Notes: generated from the sequence alone by a model not told the origin. A stretch of DNA of 64,000 nucleotides from Tropicimonas sp033101155 (GCF_033101155.1 NZ_JAWMPX010000009.1:62001-126000); one strand, 5' to 3'. Shown: positions 1-9,575, counted from the stretch's first letter. Numbers and translations: made by a program.

Positions 1-2094
1 ATGCTGAATATCCCCGACGGCGCCGAGGTGGTGTTCTACTATGCGGGGCATGGCATCCAGATCGGCCGGCGCAATTACCTGCTGCCCACGGATGCGGCCT
101 TTGCCAGCATCTATGACGTGCCGCTGGAAACGATGACGCTGGACCGGGTGATCGATACGCTCGCGGCGCGCGGCGCGGCGCATGTGGCTATCCTCGATTC
201 CTGTCGCGACAACCCTTTCCCCGATATTCGCCTCGCGGCGGATCTCGACGCGAATCTTTTCGAGACCAAGTCCGGTTTCGACGTGTTCAGCACTCCGCTC
301 AACTCTTTGGTCGCTTTCTCGACCTCTCCCGGCGCAGTGGCCATGGATGGCGCGGCCGGTGGCAACAGCCCCTATACGCGCGCCATCATGGAAGCGGCCC
401 AGGCCGCGCCCGGCGAGAACATCCAGAACCTGTTTCCGGTTGTCCGGCGCAAAGTCCACGAGGCGACGGAAGGGCGGCAGGTCCCCTGGGAAAGTTCGAC
501 CCTTGTGCAGCCCTTCTTCCTGGCGCCGGCCTCGGTGACCGCGGCCGACACGTCCGGACAGGCCGACGCGGGGACCGGCTCGGCGGATCGCGGCATGGTG
601 ATCGCGGCCCCGTCGGATGAGCCGACCGCTCTTGAGCCCATTCCGATCTCCCTGACACGGGTCTTTGACCGCAGGGTTGTGCTGGGTGACGAAATTCTCG
701 ACGCGATCGGCGGGGAGTTCGTGGCCGTCGAAATGGCCGTTCCCCCGACAAGCGGCATCCTGTCGCTCGGAGCCGGGGTCGGACAGATCGGGCGGGTTTC
801 CTTCGCCCCGGAAATCTCGGACATCCGCGCGACCGAGCTCGATGGATTTGAGCTTGAGGAGCGGTTCTCGCTGAACTTCGTACTGGCCGGTGGTTTGACC
901 CGCCAGGTCGACGTCAACCTGAAGCTCGAAGTCGATTCGTGCGATCTTGAAATGGGCGATGCACTGGATCTCGGCGGGATCGGAATCTACCGCCTTGCCA
1001 ATGAGATCGACGTTGCGGCGGGGCTTGCAGCTTGCGAACGCGCCGTTGCCGAGGATCCCGAGAGCGGCCGGTTCCACTATCAGCTTGGGCGTGCGCAGCA
1101 AAGCGCGGGGCAGGTCCCGGAGGCATTCGCCAGTTTCAGCCGTGCTGCCGAACTGGGGCATGTGCGGGCGCTGAACGCGTTGTCGATCCTGCACGGATCC
1201 AAGCGCATCGACCATGAGGCGTTGGGGATTCCCAAGGATCCGGAGCTGGCGCTGAGCTTGCTGGAACGCGGGATTGCGACCGGCGATCCCTATCCGATGC
1301 ACCGGCTGGGGCAGCAGCTCCTGCGGCAGGGCGAGACACCACAGGATCGCCAGCGCGGATTCGAACTGATGGAGCGGGCGGTCGAACTGGGCCATACCTA
1401 CTCGATGAACGAGCTCGGGATCTATTTCCTGACCAAGGACACCGATCACTACCTGCCGGAGCGCGGAATGCGCTATCTGCGTGCGTCCGAACTGCGCAAG
1501 GACATCTACGGCTATCACAATCTCGGATATGTGGCGCTGAACGGCCTTGATGGCGTTGAGCCCGACACCGCTCTCGCCCAGGAGTATTTTCGCAAATCCA
1601 TGGAGGGCGGCCACCCGAGCGGCCCCAGCATGCTTGCGCGGATGATCCTGCGCGGCCAGATCGGGGAAAGGAACCCGAGCGAGGCAGTCAAATTCTATGA
1701 CATGTCGCTTGCGCGCGGGGATGGATGGGCCGGTGCAAATGCGGCGACCCTGATCCTCAAAGGCGAGGTCCCGGGACTTGGTGAGGCCGACGCGGCGGTT
1801 CGGGCCGCGAAGGCGGCCAATCTCGGCAATGCCAAGGCGGCCGAGCGCGCGCGGGAACGGCTCGCGCAAGTGTCGGCGCGCGAGAAGGGCCGCGCACTCC
1901 AGATGCTGCTGGCTGAGCTTGGGCAACCGATTTCGGTTGATGGGGCCGTCGGTCCGCAGACGTTGCGTGCTCTTGAAGCCGCCAGTGCGGATGCCTCGAT
2001 CCCGTATCGGCGGGTTGACGATCCGACCGAACGTCTGATCCTTGCCGCGCGTGTTTACTGGTCGGAAAACCCGGTGCGCTTCGATCTTTTCTGA
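1..2094 (+). CDS. Caspase-like (peptidase C14) protein with Sel1-like repeats, 5' partial
   Basis: The frame is open from the first base, and the caspase core is already under way there, so the true start and the first strands of the domain lie outside the window. The visible core has the catalytic His in YYAGHG (residue 17) and the catalytic Cys in DSCRDNPF (residue 68), the orthocaspase/metacaspase dyad. A low-complexity linker and a beta-rich segment follow to about residue 310. TPR/Sel1-type alpha repeats run from about 330 to 630, with A-x-x-G-x-x-x-A-spaced helices such as ERAVELGHTYSMNELG. The last 60 residues resemble a peptidoglycan-binding helical domain (SVDGAVGPQTLRAL). The family usually acts as an Arg/Lys-specific protease; Sel1 repeats usually mediate protein contacts. 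Substrate and cellular location cannot be judged without the N-terminus. Confidence 0.8.
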   Translation: MLNIPDGAEVVFYYAGHGIQIGRRNYLLPTDAAFASIYDVPLETMTLDRVIDTLAARGAAHVAILDSCRDNPFPDIRLAADLDANLFETKSGFDVFSTPLNSLVAFSTSPGAVAMDGAAGGNSPYTRAIMEAAQAAPGENIQNLFPVVRRKVHEATEGRQVPWESSTLVQPFFLAPASVTAADTSGQADAGTGSADRGMVIAAPSDEPTALEPIPISLTRVFDRRVVLGDEILDAIGGEFVAVEMAVPPTSGILSLGAGVGQIGRVSFAPEISDIRATELDGFELEERFSLNFVLAGGLTRQVDVNLKLEVDSCDLEMGDALDLGGIGIYRLANEIDVAAGLAACERAVAEDPESGRFHYQLGRAQQSAGQVPEAFASFSRAAELGHVRALNALSILHGSKRIDHEALGIPKDPELALSLLERGIATGDPYPMHRLGQQLLRQGETPQDRQRGFELMERAVELGHTYSMNELGIYFLTKDTDHYLPERGMRYLRASELRKDIYGYHNLGYVALNGLDGVEPDTALAQEYFRKSMEGGHPSGPSMLARMILRGQIGERNPSEAVKFYDMSLARGDGWAGANAATLILKGEVPGLGEADAAVRAAKAANLGNAKAAERARERLAQVSAREKGRALQMLLAELGQPISVDGAVGPQTLRALEAASADASIPYRRVDDPTERLILAARVYWSENPVRFDLF

Positions 2095-2218
2095 GCGTCC
2101 CGGACGGCCCGGAGGATGACGTCGCATACGTGGGACTGTCCGATTGCGACGGCTGTGCCCGGCGTGGATCGAAAGCCGTGTACGCTTGGAGCGTTCACTC
2201 TTGCCGCGTTCGAAACAG

Positions 2219-2248
2219 AAAAGGAGCGCCGCAGGGCGCTCCTTTTTT
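2219..2248. terminator. Rho-independent terminator shared by convergent genes
   Basis: A 10-bp perfect stem (AAGGAGCGCC/GGCGCTCCTT) with a GCAG loop is followed by a T run on the plus strand and has an A run before it. It can therefore stop both the caspase-like gene (plus) and the DUF427 gene (minus). Confidence 0.85.
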
Positions 2249-2275
2249 ACTCGAGGATCGTTCCGTCAAAGGGTG

Positions 2276-2623
2276 TCAGATCCGTTCGACGGCAATTTCC
2301 GATCCGTTGGCATGGAAGGCGATGTGATCCTTGATGCGGGTCATGCCTTCGATGGGCGCCTCATAGCTCCAGGCCGCATTGGCGAGCGTTTTGCTCTTCG
2401 TCTGGATCGAGAAGTAGTTGGCATCGCCCTTGTGCGGGCAGTGGCTGGTCTCGTCGCTCACGTCCAGGAAGGCCATCGCGATATCGTCACGCGGGAAATA
2501 GATGACCGGCGCGTGCCCGCCCTCGGTCAGTTCCAGCGCATTCCTGCTTTCGGCGAGCACGGCGCCGCCGGCGCGGACCACCCAGGTGCCGTCGGCCTTG
2601 CGGATCGTGATATGGTCAACCAT
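2276..2623 (-). CDS. DUF427 domain protein
   Basis: A 115-residue protein covering one complete DUF427 domain. It shows the family pattern of an early W-V-R segment, the YFPRDD strand and the SHCPHKGDANYFSI block with its conserved Cys/His, then AWSYEAP. Members are small, mostly beta, cytoplasmic proteins of unknown biochemical function; no catalytic role is assigned. It lies 80 nt downstream of the aminopeptidase P gene on the same strand and could be cotranscribed with it. It ends just before a bidirectional terminator. The ATG start is followed directly by the domain. Confidence 0.85.
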   Translation of the reverse strand: MVDHITIRKADGTWVVRAGGAVLAESRNALELTEGGHAPVIYFPRDDIAMAFLDVSDETSHCPHKGDANYFSIQTKSKTLANAAWSYEAPIEGMTRIKDHIAFHANGSEIAVERI

Positions 2624-2703
2624 GTCGGTCCCTTTGAAATTCGTCCGCCTCTATGGGCGGGCAATGTGACATTCTGGTGAATGAGGAATGTTAGCGGGCG
2701 ACA

Positions 2704-4503
2704 CTACAAGTTTCGCGTCGCGGCGTCCAGCCATGTGCGGGCGCTCCCGTCCAGCAGGTCGGCCAACCGCTGTCGGCACGCGTCGTGATAGCCGTCGAGC
2801 CACTCCCGTTCCGGGCCGCTCAACATCTCAGGACGGATCAGGCGGCGGTCGATGGGAACCCAGGTCAGCGTGGCAAAGGCGAGCATTTCACGGGCATCCG
2901 CGCCGGGGAGATCGGGGGCGGTGATGACATGGATCAGGTTCTCGATGCGGATGCCAAAGGCACCCTCGCGATAATACCCGGGCTCGTTGGAGAGGATCAT
3001 CCCGGTCTGGAGCGGGGTATCCGAGACACGCGACAGCCGCTGCGGGCCTTCATGAACCGAGAGATAGGCGCCAACCCCGTGGCCGGTGCCATGATCGTAA
3101 TCCTGACCGGCGCGCCAGAGCGGGGCGCGGGCCAGCGCGTCGAGGTCGCGCCCGGCGAGGCCAGCGGGCCAGCGCAGCGTCGAGATCGAGATCATGCCCT
3201 GCAACACGCGGGTAAAGCAGGCTTTCTGTTCCTCGGTGACGGCGCCCGTGGCGATGGTCCGGGTGATGTCGGTCGTGCCATCGGCATATTGGCCGCCGGA
3301 ATCCACCAGCAGGATGTCGCCCGGGACAATCTCGCGATTGCTCTCTTCGCTGACGCGGTAGTGGACGATCGCACCATGCGGGCCGGTGCCGGCGATGGTT
3401 TCGAAGCTGATATCGCGCAGGAGCGGGTCGCGGCGGCGCTCCTCCTCGAGGCGACGGACGACGTCGATCTCGGTCAGGCCGCCGGCGGGCGCGGCCTCGT
3501 CCAGCCAGCTCAGGAAACGGCACATGGCGGCGGCGTCGCGAAGATGCGCGGCCTCCATCCCCTTGAGCTCGGAGGCGTTCTTGCGCGCCTTGGGCAGAAT
3601 GCAGGGATCCTGGCCGAGCTTGATCTCGGCGTTGGCAAGCTGGTCGGCGACCCAGACAGGGGCCGAGGCGCGGTCGAGTCGGACCGCGCCGCGCAGGGCG
3701 CGCAGGGCCGGACCGAAGGCCGCCGTCGGCTGGCAGTGCACGTTAGCGCCGAGATGGCTGCGGACCTCCTCGGAGAGCTTTCCGGGGGCGCAGAACAGGT
3801 CCAGCTCGCCTGACGCGTGGAGGATAGCGAAGGCATGCGGGACAGGGTTGCGGGCGATGTCACTGCCACGGATGTTCAGCAGCCAGGCGATGCTATCGGG
3901 CAGGGTGAGGACCGCTGCCTGTTCGCCGCGCAGGGTCAGCTTGCCGGCCAGCGCGCGGCGCTTCTCTTCGTGCGCCTCCCCGGCATGTTCGAGCGGGTGG
4001 AGGATGATCTGCCCTTTCGGCGGCGCGGGCTGATCGACCCAGATCGCGTCGACGAGGTTGTCACTGGACACAAGCTCGATCCCGGAGCCGTTTCCGGTTT
4101 CGCGCAGGCGGGCGATTTCCTCGACCGAATGCAGCCAGGGGTCGAAGCCGACCCGGCCGCCTTCGGGCAACTGTTCGACCAGCCAGTCCCCGAGCTTTTC
4201 CTCGGGCCATTTGACCGGCGTGAAATGGGCCAGATCCACCTGGGAGCGGACCTGCACACGGTAGCGCCCGTCGATGAACACCCCGGCCACATCGGCAAGC
4301 GCCGCGCAGAAGCCGGCCGAGCCGGTGAAACCGGTCAGCCAGGAAAGGCGTTCGTCATACGGGGCGACATACTCGCCGTGATGCGCATCGGCGCGTGGGA
4401 CGAGGAAACCGTCGAGCCCTGCTGCCGCCATTTTCGCACGCAGGGCGGCGAGGCGGGGCGGGCCGTCTTCAGGGCGGCTTGTCACGTCAAAGCTTTGAAA
4501 CAT
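2704..4503 (-). CDS. pepP: Xaa-Pro aminopeptidase (aminopeptidase P, M24B)
   Basis: At 599 residues this is the long three-domain form of aminopeptidase P: two creatinase-type N domains (about 1-310) and a C-terminal pita-bread M24 domain (about 320-535) plus tail. It removes the N-terminal residue from peptides whose second residue is proline. All five metal ligands of the dinuclear (usually Mn) site are visible: D401 and D412 in LLVDSGGQYADGTTD, H475 in GTGHGVG, E507 in SNEPGYY and E521 in IRIENL. There is no signal peptide, so it is cytoplasmic. It sits upstream of the DUF427 gene on the same strand and downstream of cobT across a hairpin-rich 158-nt gap. Confidence 0.93.
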   Translation of the reverse strand: MFQSFDVTSRPEDGPPRLAALRAKMAAAGLDGFLVPRADAHHGEYVAPYDERLSWLTGFTGSAGFCAALADVAGVFIDGRYRVQVRSQVDLAHFTPVKWPEEKLGDWLVEQLPEGGRVGFDPWLHSVEEIARLRETGNGSGIELVSSDNLVDAIWVDQPAPPKGQIILHPLEHAGEAHEEKRRALAGKLTLRGEQAAVLTLPDSIAWLLNIRGSDIARNPVPHAFAILHASGELDLFCAPGKLSEEVRSHLGANVHCQPTAAFGPALRALRGAVRLDRASAPVWVADQLANAEIKLGQDPCILPKARKNASELKGMEAAHLRDAAAMCRFLSWLDEAAPAGGLTEIDVVRRLEEERRRDPLLRDISFETIAGTGPHGAIVHYRVSEESNREIVPGDILLVDSGGQYADGTTDITRTIATGAVTEEQKACFTRVLQGMISISTLRWPAGLAGRDLDALARAPLWRAGQDYDHGTGHGVGAYLSVHEGPQRLSRVSDTPLQTGMILSNEPGYYREGAFGIRIENLIHVITAPDLPGADAREMLAFATLTWVPIDRRLIRPEMLSGPEREWLDGYHDACRQRLADLLDGSARTWLDAATRNL

Positions 4504-4661
4504 CTGTATCTCCTGCCGCAGCGGGTCGCATCTTTCGTGTCTCTGTCATCCTGGAACCCGGTTGAAAGGGGGCGCTGCCCCCTGTGCTTTCTCCTGCGCA
4601 GGCCGGGAAGCTCCATCCGGAAGACGCGGGAGCGTTCCTCCGGATCATTCTTTCACCAAGG
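4504..4661. repeat. Hairpin-rich intergenic spacer between cobT and pepP
   Basis: Two strong inverted repeats stand out: GGGGGCGCTGCCCCC near 4568-4582, and an imperfect 13-bp dyad beginning ATCCGGAAGACGC and ending TCCGGAT near 4615-4645. Neither is followed by a clear T run in the minus direction. It may be a REP-like or processing element; I cannot call it a terminator. Confidence 0.4.
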
Positions 4662-6530
4662 CTAGGAAGCGCGCTTCAAGCCAGAGAACCTTGCCCGTGC
4701 ACGCTTGTCATTGTCGAAAAGGGAGGCCAGTTGCTCCGTCATCGCGCCGGCGAGCTGTTCGACATCCGTGATTGTTACCGCGCGGTCGTAATAGCGGGTC
4801 ACGTCATGGCCAATGCCGATTGCCATCAACTCGACCTGCCGGCGGCGCTCGATCATCGCGATCACATCACGCAGGTGTTTCTCGAGGTAGTTTGCCGGGT
4901 TGACCGAGAGGGTGGAATCGTCGACCGGCGCGCCGTCCGAGATCACCATCAGGATCTTGCGCGACTCGGGGCGGACAACCATGCGCTTATGCGCCCATTC
5001 CAGCGCCTCACCGTCGATATTCTCCTTCAGCAACCCTTCCTTCATCATCAGGCCAAGATTGTCGCGCGAGCGGCGCCAGGGGGCGTCGGCGGATTTGTAG
5101 ATGATGTGGCGCAGGTCGTTCAGGCGGCCCGGCATCTGGCTCCGGCCTTCCTTGAGCCATTTCTCGCGACTCTGACCGCCTTTCCAGGCGCGTGTCGTGA
5201 AGCCGAGGATCTCGACCTTGACCGAGCAGCGCTCGAGAGTGCGCGCGAGCACGTCGGCGCAGATCGCGGCGATGGAGATTGGCCGGCCGCGCATGGAGCC
5301 GGAATTGTCCAGGAGCAGCGTCACGACGGTGTCGCGGAACTCGGTATCCTTCTCGATCTTGAAGGAGAGGGGTGTCGTCGGGTTGGCCACGACACGCGCC
5401 AGCCGACCGGCGTCGAGCGTGCCTTCCTCGAGATCGAATTCCCAGCTGCGGTTCTGTTGTGCCTGAAGCCGGCGCTGCAGCTTGTTGGCCAGCCGCGAGA
5501 CGGCGCCTTTGAGCGGCTCCAGCTGCTGGTCGAGATAGGCACGCAAACGCTCCAGTTCGACAGCCTCGGCCAGCTCGGTCGCCTCGATGATTTCGTCGAA
5601 ATCACCACAGAAGACCTCGTAATTCGGATCGGCCTCGGAGGGCGGGGCAGGGGCGGGCGGCTCCAGCGGCGCCTCGCCTTCGGGCATCTCCGCTTCTTCG
5701 CCCATCTCGCTGTCGTCCGAGTCGTCCATCGTGACCTCGGCCTCGGTGGGATCGTCGGTCGCGTCCTGGTCCTGCTCGGGGGAGCTGTCGTCCTGCTGGC
5801 TGTCCTCGTCCTGCTGGTCGGTGTTTTCGGCCTCGTCCTGATCCTCTTCGGCTTCCTCGGGCTGTTCCTCGTCATCCATCTCGTCGGGATCGTCGCCGAG
5901 CTGGTCGCCATAGCCGAGATCCTCGATCACCTGCCGGGCGAATTTCGCGAAGGCGGTCTGATCCTCGAGGCAATCTTCGAGCCGTGGCAGGGTCTCGGCG
6001 GCCTGACCTTCGAGATAGTCGCGCCAGAGATCGAGGATGTTCTGCGCGCCTTCCGGCAGCTCTCGCCCCGTGGCCAGCTGCCGGACCATGTAGCCTGCGG
6101 CCACGGCCAGCGGCGCTTCGCTCGCCTTGGTGACCTGGTGATAGCCCTTGCGCTTCGCCTCGTTGCCGATCTTTGCGTCGATATTGGTGGCGGTGCCGGG
6201 CATGGTGCGGGCGCCCACGGCCTCGCAGCGGGCCATCTCCATCGCCTCGTAGAGATCGAGCGCCATCTGGCCGGAGGGCAGGTAGCGTCGATGGGTGGCC
6301 GGGTCGTGATGACGGCGGCGCAGCGCCAGCGCATCTGCGGTGCCACGCGCCAGCAGCACCTCTTCCTTGTTCAGCCGGCGGCTGACCTGCGGCAGGCGCA
6401 TCTGGTCGCTGGTCAGACCCGAGGGGTCGACCGTGAAGACGACGCCAAGGTCAGGGTCATCGGCAATGACCCGGGTCGCCTCGCTCAGCGCCTTCTTGAA
6501 CGGATCGGCTGGATTGTCGGACTGGCTCAT
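4662..6530 (-). CDS. cobT: Cobaltochelatase subunit CobT
   Basis: A 622-residue CobT, the large non-ATPase partner in the CobNST complex that inserts cobalt into hydrogenobyrinic acid a,c-diamide in the aerobic B12 pathway. The N-terminal CobT domain covers about residues 1-210. A long Asp/Glu/Gln-rich acidic linker follows (about 215-310), and then a C-terminal von Willebrand A domain whose MIDAS motif reads DNSGS. The ATG at 6530 opens the conserved MSQSDNPADPFKKAL sequence; the frame stays open further upstream but that part is not CobT-like. The usual neighbour cobS is not next to it. The next upstream gene, 262 nt away, is a DUF2270 protein. The cytoplasmic complex would supply cobamide needed by the reductive dehalogenase at 30.5-33.7 kb (inference). 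Confidence 0.95.
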   Translation of the reverse strand: MSQSDNPADPFKKALSEATRVIADDPDLGVVFTVDPSGLTSDQMRLPQVSRRLNKEEVLLARGTADALALRRRHHDPATHRRYLPSGQMALDLYEAMEMARCEAVGARTMPGTATNIDAKIGNEAKRKGYHQVTKASEAPLAVAAGYMVRQLATGRELPEGAQNILDLWRDYLEGQAAETLPRLEDCLEDQTAFAKFARQVIEDLGYGDQLGDDPDEMDDEEQPEEAEEDQDEAENTDQQDEDSQQDDSSPEQDQDATDDPTEAEVTMDDSDDSEMGEEAEMPEGEAPLEPPAPAPPSEADPNYEVFCGDFDEIIEATELAEAVELERLRAYLDQQLEPLKGAVSRLANKLQRRLQAQQNRSWEFDLEEGTLDAGRLARVVANPTTPLSFKIEKDTEFRDTVVTLLLDNSGSMRGRPISIAAICADVLARTLERCSVKVEILGFTTRAWKGGQSREKWLKEGRSQMPGRLNDLRHIIYKSADAPWRRSRDNLGLMMKEGLLKENIDGEALEWAHKRMVVRPESRKILMVISDGAPVDDSTLSVNPANYLEKHLRDVIAMIERRRQVELMAIGIGHDVTRYYDRAVTITDVEQLAGAMTEQLASLFDNDKRARARFSGLKRAS

Positions 6531-6792
6531 GCGCAGAAAACTCTCTTTACCGGCGGACCCTCGGCTCCGCGCGGGCTTCCCTTGTTCGAGTAATCGGGCA
6601 AGGCCGGCGAAATGGCAAGGGTCGGAGCGTGCGGGAGAGGGGAGATGCCCCGGCGCCTGATCGGCGGAACCATGGGTACAAGCGGGTCGGCGCCATGCGC
6701 ATGTCAGCGGATCCAGCATGTCGAGATGCTTCTGTCGACCGTTTCCGACCCATCCCATGCGCAGGCAATGCAATGGCCCCGGGGGCTCCTCC

Positions 6793-7467
6793 CTAGCCCA
6801 GCGACCGCCCCCGATCACGCATCGCGGTGCGGGCCGCGTCACGGTTTCCGGTCATGTAAGCGATATAGAAGAAAGCCCCGAGATAGACGACGCCGATTCC
6901 GAGGATCAGCTCTCCCGGAATAGGGCCTGTATCGGCGCGGTCGATCACCTCGCGGATCGATCCCGCCGAAACGGGGTGGACCACCAGCTTGCCGATATAG
7001 GCCACCATCTGGACCGACAGGATCCACAGGTAATTGCGCCGGATCCGCCGCCCCATCGCCGTCAGCAGGCTGACATGGTAATCCGGGCGCCAGTAATCCT
7101 CTGCCAGCACCTGCTGCCAGTTCTCCTCCGTGTGCAGGTCTCCATCATGCAGCATGGGGGCGTAGAAATGCACCTCGAGATAGCGTGCCCGCGCCCGCCA
7201 GACATTGAAATAGCGATAGCGCCGGGCCTCCAGCATCATCAGCGTCGAGATCAGCAGTCCCACCAGCAGCAGCGGCAATGCGCTTGCCTCCGGGCTGGAA
7301 AAGGAGATCGAAAAGGCCGCGCCGAGCGAGACCACGGACCAGTTGGTCGTGGTGTCGAGGCGGGTGCGCCAGATCGTCGAGCGATAGACCTCGCCGCGAT
7401 AGAGATGCGCCATCGCGCCGATCTCGGCGGGCGTGAACTCACGGGTTTTCTGCGTCTCCTCCGGCAT
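6793..7467 (-). CDS. DUF2270 integral membrane protein
   Basis: A 224-residue predicted inner-membrane protein of the DUF2270 family. A soluble N-terminus carries FTPAEIGAMAHLYRGEVYRS, followed by two close transmembrane helices (about 42-85), a cytoplasmic stretch with the conserved RRYRYFNVWRARARYLE block, and two more helices near the C-terminus. The function of the family is unknown. I chose the ATG at 7467 because a GGGAGGGG Shine-Dalgarno sits directly before it; an in-frame TTG four codons upstream would overlap that site. It is divergent from pepA and on the same strand as cobT, 262 nt upstream. Confidence 0.85.
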   Translation of the reverse strand: MPEETQKTREFTPAEIGAMAHLYRGEVYRSTIWRTRLDTTTNWSVVSLGAAFSISFSSPEASALPLLLVGLLISTLMMLEARRYRYFNVWRARARYLEVHFYAPMLHDGDLHTEENWQQVLAEDYWRPDYHVSLLTAMGRRIRRNYLWILSVQMVAYIGKLVVHPVSAGSIREVIDRADTGPIPGELILGIGVVYLGAFFYIAYMTGNRDAARTAMRDRGRSLG

Positions 7468-7636
7468 GGCCCCTCCCAAAGCGCATGAACGGCCCTCTCG
7501 AGCAGGGGCCTTGTGCCGAGCCTAGCGCGGCCGGGGCAAGCTGGGAACCGTGGCAGGGTGACAAAGCGGCCCCAGGGTGCTGGCATAGTGTCGCCGCCGC
7601 GCTTAGGTAGGGGGAAAGAACTCAGGAGATCTCGCC

Positions 7637-9112
7637 ATGACCACCCCGCCCGTCATCGACATCCAGCCGCTGGACCTCGACGCGATTGCCGGCTTCGAGG
7701 GCCGCATCGCGGTCTTCGTGCCGGCAGACGGCAAGCTCGACCAGGGCGCGCGACGGGTGAACCGGCTGAGCAAGGGCGCGCTGGAGCGGTTCGCCGCGAG
7801 CGACGCCTTCGAGCGGCTCAAGCCGGGCGAAGCCGTGGATCTGGCCTGGCCCGCGGGCATGGCGGCCAGCGCGGTTCAGGTGATCCGGTTGGAGCCGAAA
7901 TCCACCCCGATCGAACGGCGCAAGGCGGGGGCGGCGATTGGCGCGGCGCGGCGCGACGAGGATGTGTTGGTCCTCGGCGGCGCCCGCAAGCGGTTGGCCG
8001 AGATGATCCTTGGTTGCTACCTGCGCGCCTATGCCTTCAAGGAATGCCGCTCCGGCGAGGCGGCTGTGCAAGCCAAGGGCAATCTCTCCGTCATGGTGAC
8101 GGATCCCAACGCCCTGCGAGCGGAGATGGCTGCCGCGGAGGCGGTCGCAGAGGGAGTCTATTTCACCCGCGATCTCGTCAACCTGCCCGCCAACACGCTC
8201 ACCACCGAGAGCTTCGCCGAGAAGCTCGTCGCGCTTGGTGATCTGGGGCTTGAGGTCGAGGTGTTGGACGAGGCGGCGATGGCGGAGCTTGGCATGGGGA
8301 TGCTGCTCGGGGTCGGGCAGGGCTCGGAGAGCCCGTCGAAGATCGTTGTGATGCGGTGGAATGGTGGCGGCGAGGAAGCCCCGCTGGCGCTGATCGGAAA
8401 GGGTGTCGTCTTCGACACCGGGGGTATCTCGCTCAAGCCCGGTGCGGGTATGGAAGACATGACCATGGATATGGGCGGCGCGGGCGTCGTCTCCGGCGTG
8501 ATGAAGACGCTGGCGCTGCGCAAGGCGCCGGCCAATGTGGTCGGCCTTGTCGGGTTGGTCGAGAACATGCCGGACGGGCGGGCGCAACGGCCCGGCGATA
8601 TCGTGACCTCGATGAAGGGCGACACGGTAGAGGTGATCAACACCGATGCCGAGGGCCGGCTCGTTCTGGGTGACGTGATGTGGTACGCGCAGGAGCGGTT
8701 CAAGCCGTCGGGCATGATCGATCTCGCGACGCTGACCGGGGCGATCATCGTCGCGCTCGGGCATGACAATGCGGGCGTGTTTTCCAATGATGACGGGTTT
8801 GCCGAGGGTTTCCTGGCGGCGGCGAAGGCGGAAGGCGAGGGCGCCTGGCGGATGCCGATCGGGCCGAACTATGCCGAGCTGATCAAGTCGACCAAGGCGG
8901 ATATAAAGAATGTCGGCTCGGGCCGTTGGGGCGGGTCCATCACAGCGGCCGAATTCCTGCACCGCTTTGTGAAGGAAGACACGCCCTGGATCCATCTCGA
9001 CATCGCCGGCGTCGCCCAGCCGGCCAAGCCGCCGGCCTGGGCCCCGAAAGGCGCGTCGGGCTGGGGTGTGATGGCGCTCGACCGGATGATCCGGGACAGG
9101 TACGAAGGCTGA
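7637..9112 (+). CDS. pepA: Leucyl aminopeptidase (M17)
   Basis: A 491-residue M17 aminopeptidase with an N-terminal domain (about 1-170) and a C-terminal catalytic domain. Active-site blocks are complete: K255 and D260 in GKGVVFDTGG, then NTDAEGRL with D337, E339 and R341. These bind two metals (Zn/Mn) and the substrate bicarbonate site in the family. Members form cytoplasmic hexamers that release N-terminal Leu and similar residues, and in some bacteria also bind DNA. A GGAG site lies 8 nt before the ATG. It is followed by holC after only 4 nt, a typical pepA-holC pair. Confidence 0.95.
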   Translation: MTTPPVIDIQPLDLDAIAGFEGRIAVFVPADGKLDQGARRVNRLSKGALERFAASDAFERLKPGEAVDLAWPAGMAASAVQVIRLEPKSTPIERRKAGAAIGAARRDEDVLVLGGARKRLAEMILGCYLRAYAFKECRSGEAAVQAKGNLSVMVTDPNALRAEMAAAEAVAEGVYFTRDLVNLPANTLTTESFAEKLVALGDLGLEVEVLDEAAMAELGMGMLLGVGQGSESPSKIVVMRWNGGGEEAPLALIGKGVVFDTGGISLKPGAGMEDMTMDMGGAGVVSGVMKTLALRKAPANVVGLVGLVENMPDGRAQRPGDIVTSMKGDTVEVINTDAEGRLVLGDVMWYAQERFKPSGMIDLATLTGAIIVALGHDNAGVFSNDDGFAEGFLAAAKAEGEGAWRMPIGPNYAELIKSTKADIKNVGSGRWGGSITAAEFLHRFVKEDTPWIHLDIAGVAQPAKPPAWAPKGASGWGVMALDRMIRDRYEG

Positions 9113-9116
9113 TCCC

Positions 9117-9575
9117 ATGGGCCAGGCGCTGTTCTATCACCTGACCCAACGCCCGCTGGAGGCGACGCTGGCGATGCTGCTGGGGAAATCCCTCCAGCGC
9201 GGCTGGCGCGTTGCCGTGCGCGGTCCAGACGAGGGGCGCCTGCACTGGCTGGACCAGAAACTCTGGCTGGGGCCGGAGGAGGGGTTCTTGCCGCATGGCC
9301 TCGCTGGCGGTCCTCATGATGCGGACCAGCCGGTGCTGTTGACGCCCGGCGAGGCGTTGCCCAATGGCGCGGCCTGCCTGATCACGATCGACGGCGCGGC
9401 CGTCTCGGCTGCGGAGGTGGATACGCTGGAGCGGGTCTGCATCCTCTTTGACGGTCATGATCCGGAGGCGGTGCAGCAGGCGCGCGGCCAGTGGAAGGGG
9501 CTGACCGGAGAGGGCGCCCCGGCGCAATACTGGTCGGAAGAGAGCGGCCGCTGGGAGATGAAGGCCGAGAGTTGA
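9117..9575 (+). CDS. holC: DNA polymerase III chi subunit
   Basis: A 152-residue protein matching HolC: YHLTQRPLEATLAMLLGKSL at the start, a WRVAVRG strand, LWLGPEEGFLPHG, and a C-terminal Rossmann-like half ending in QYWSEESGRWEMK. Chi joins the clamp loader (through psi in enterobacteria) to single-strand-binding protein at the replication fork. The gene begins 4 nt after pepA stops, so it is almost certainly translated from the same transcript. Confidence 0.92.
   Translation: MGQALFYHLTQRPLEATLAMLLGKSLQRGWRVAVRGPDEGRLHWLDQKLWLGPEEGFLPHGLAGGPHDADQPVLLTPGEALPNGAACLITIDGAAVSAAEVDTLERVCILFDGHDPEAVQQARGQWKGLTGEGAPAQYWSEESGRWEMKAES

Noticed and set aside
4562..4661. Small plus-strand gene in the cobT-pepP spacer
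   Set aside because: The sequence is made of inverted repeats and the frame continues antisense into cobT.
6531..6792. Cobalamin riboswitch before cobT
   Set aside because: I could not find the conserved B12-box-like sequence or the expected long folded leader in this spacer.
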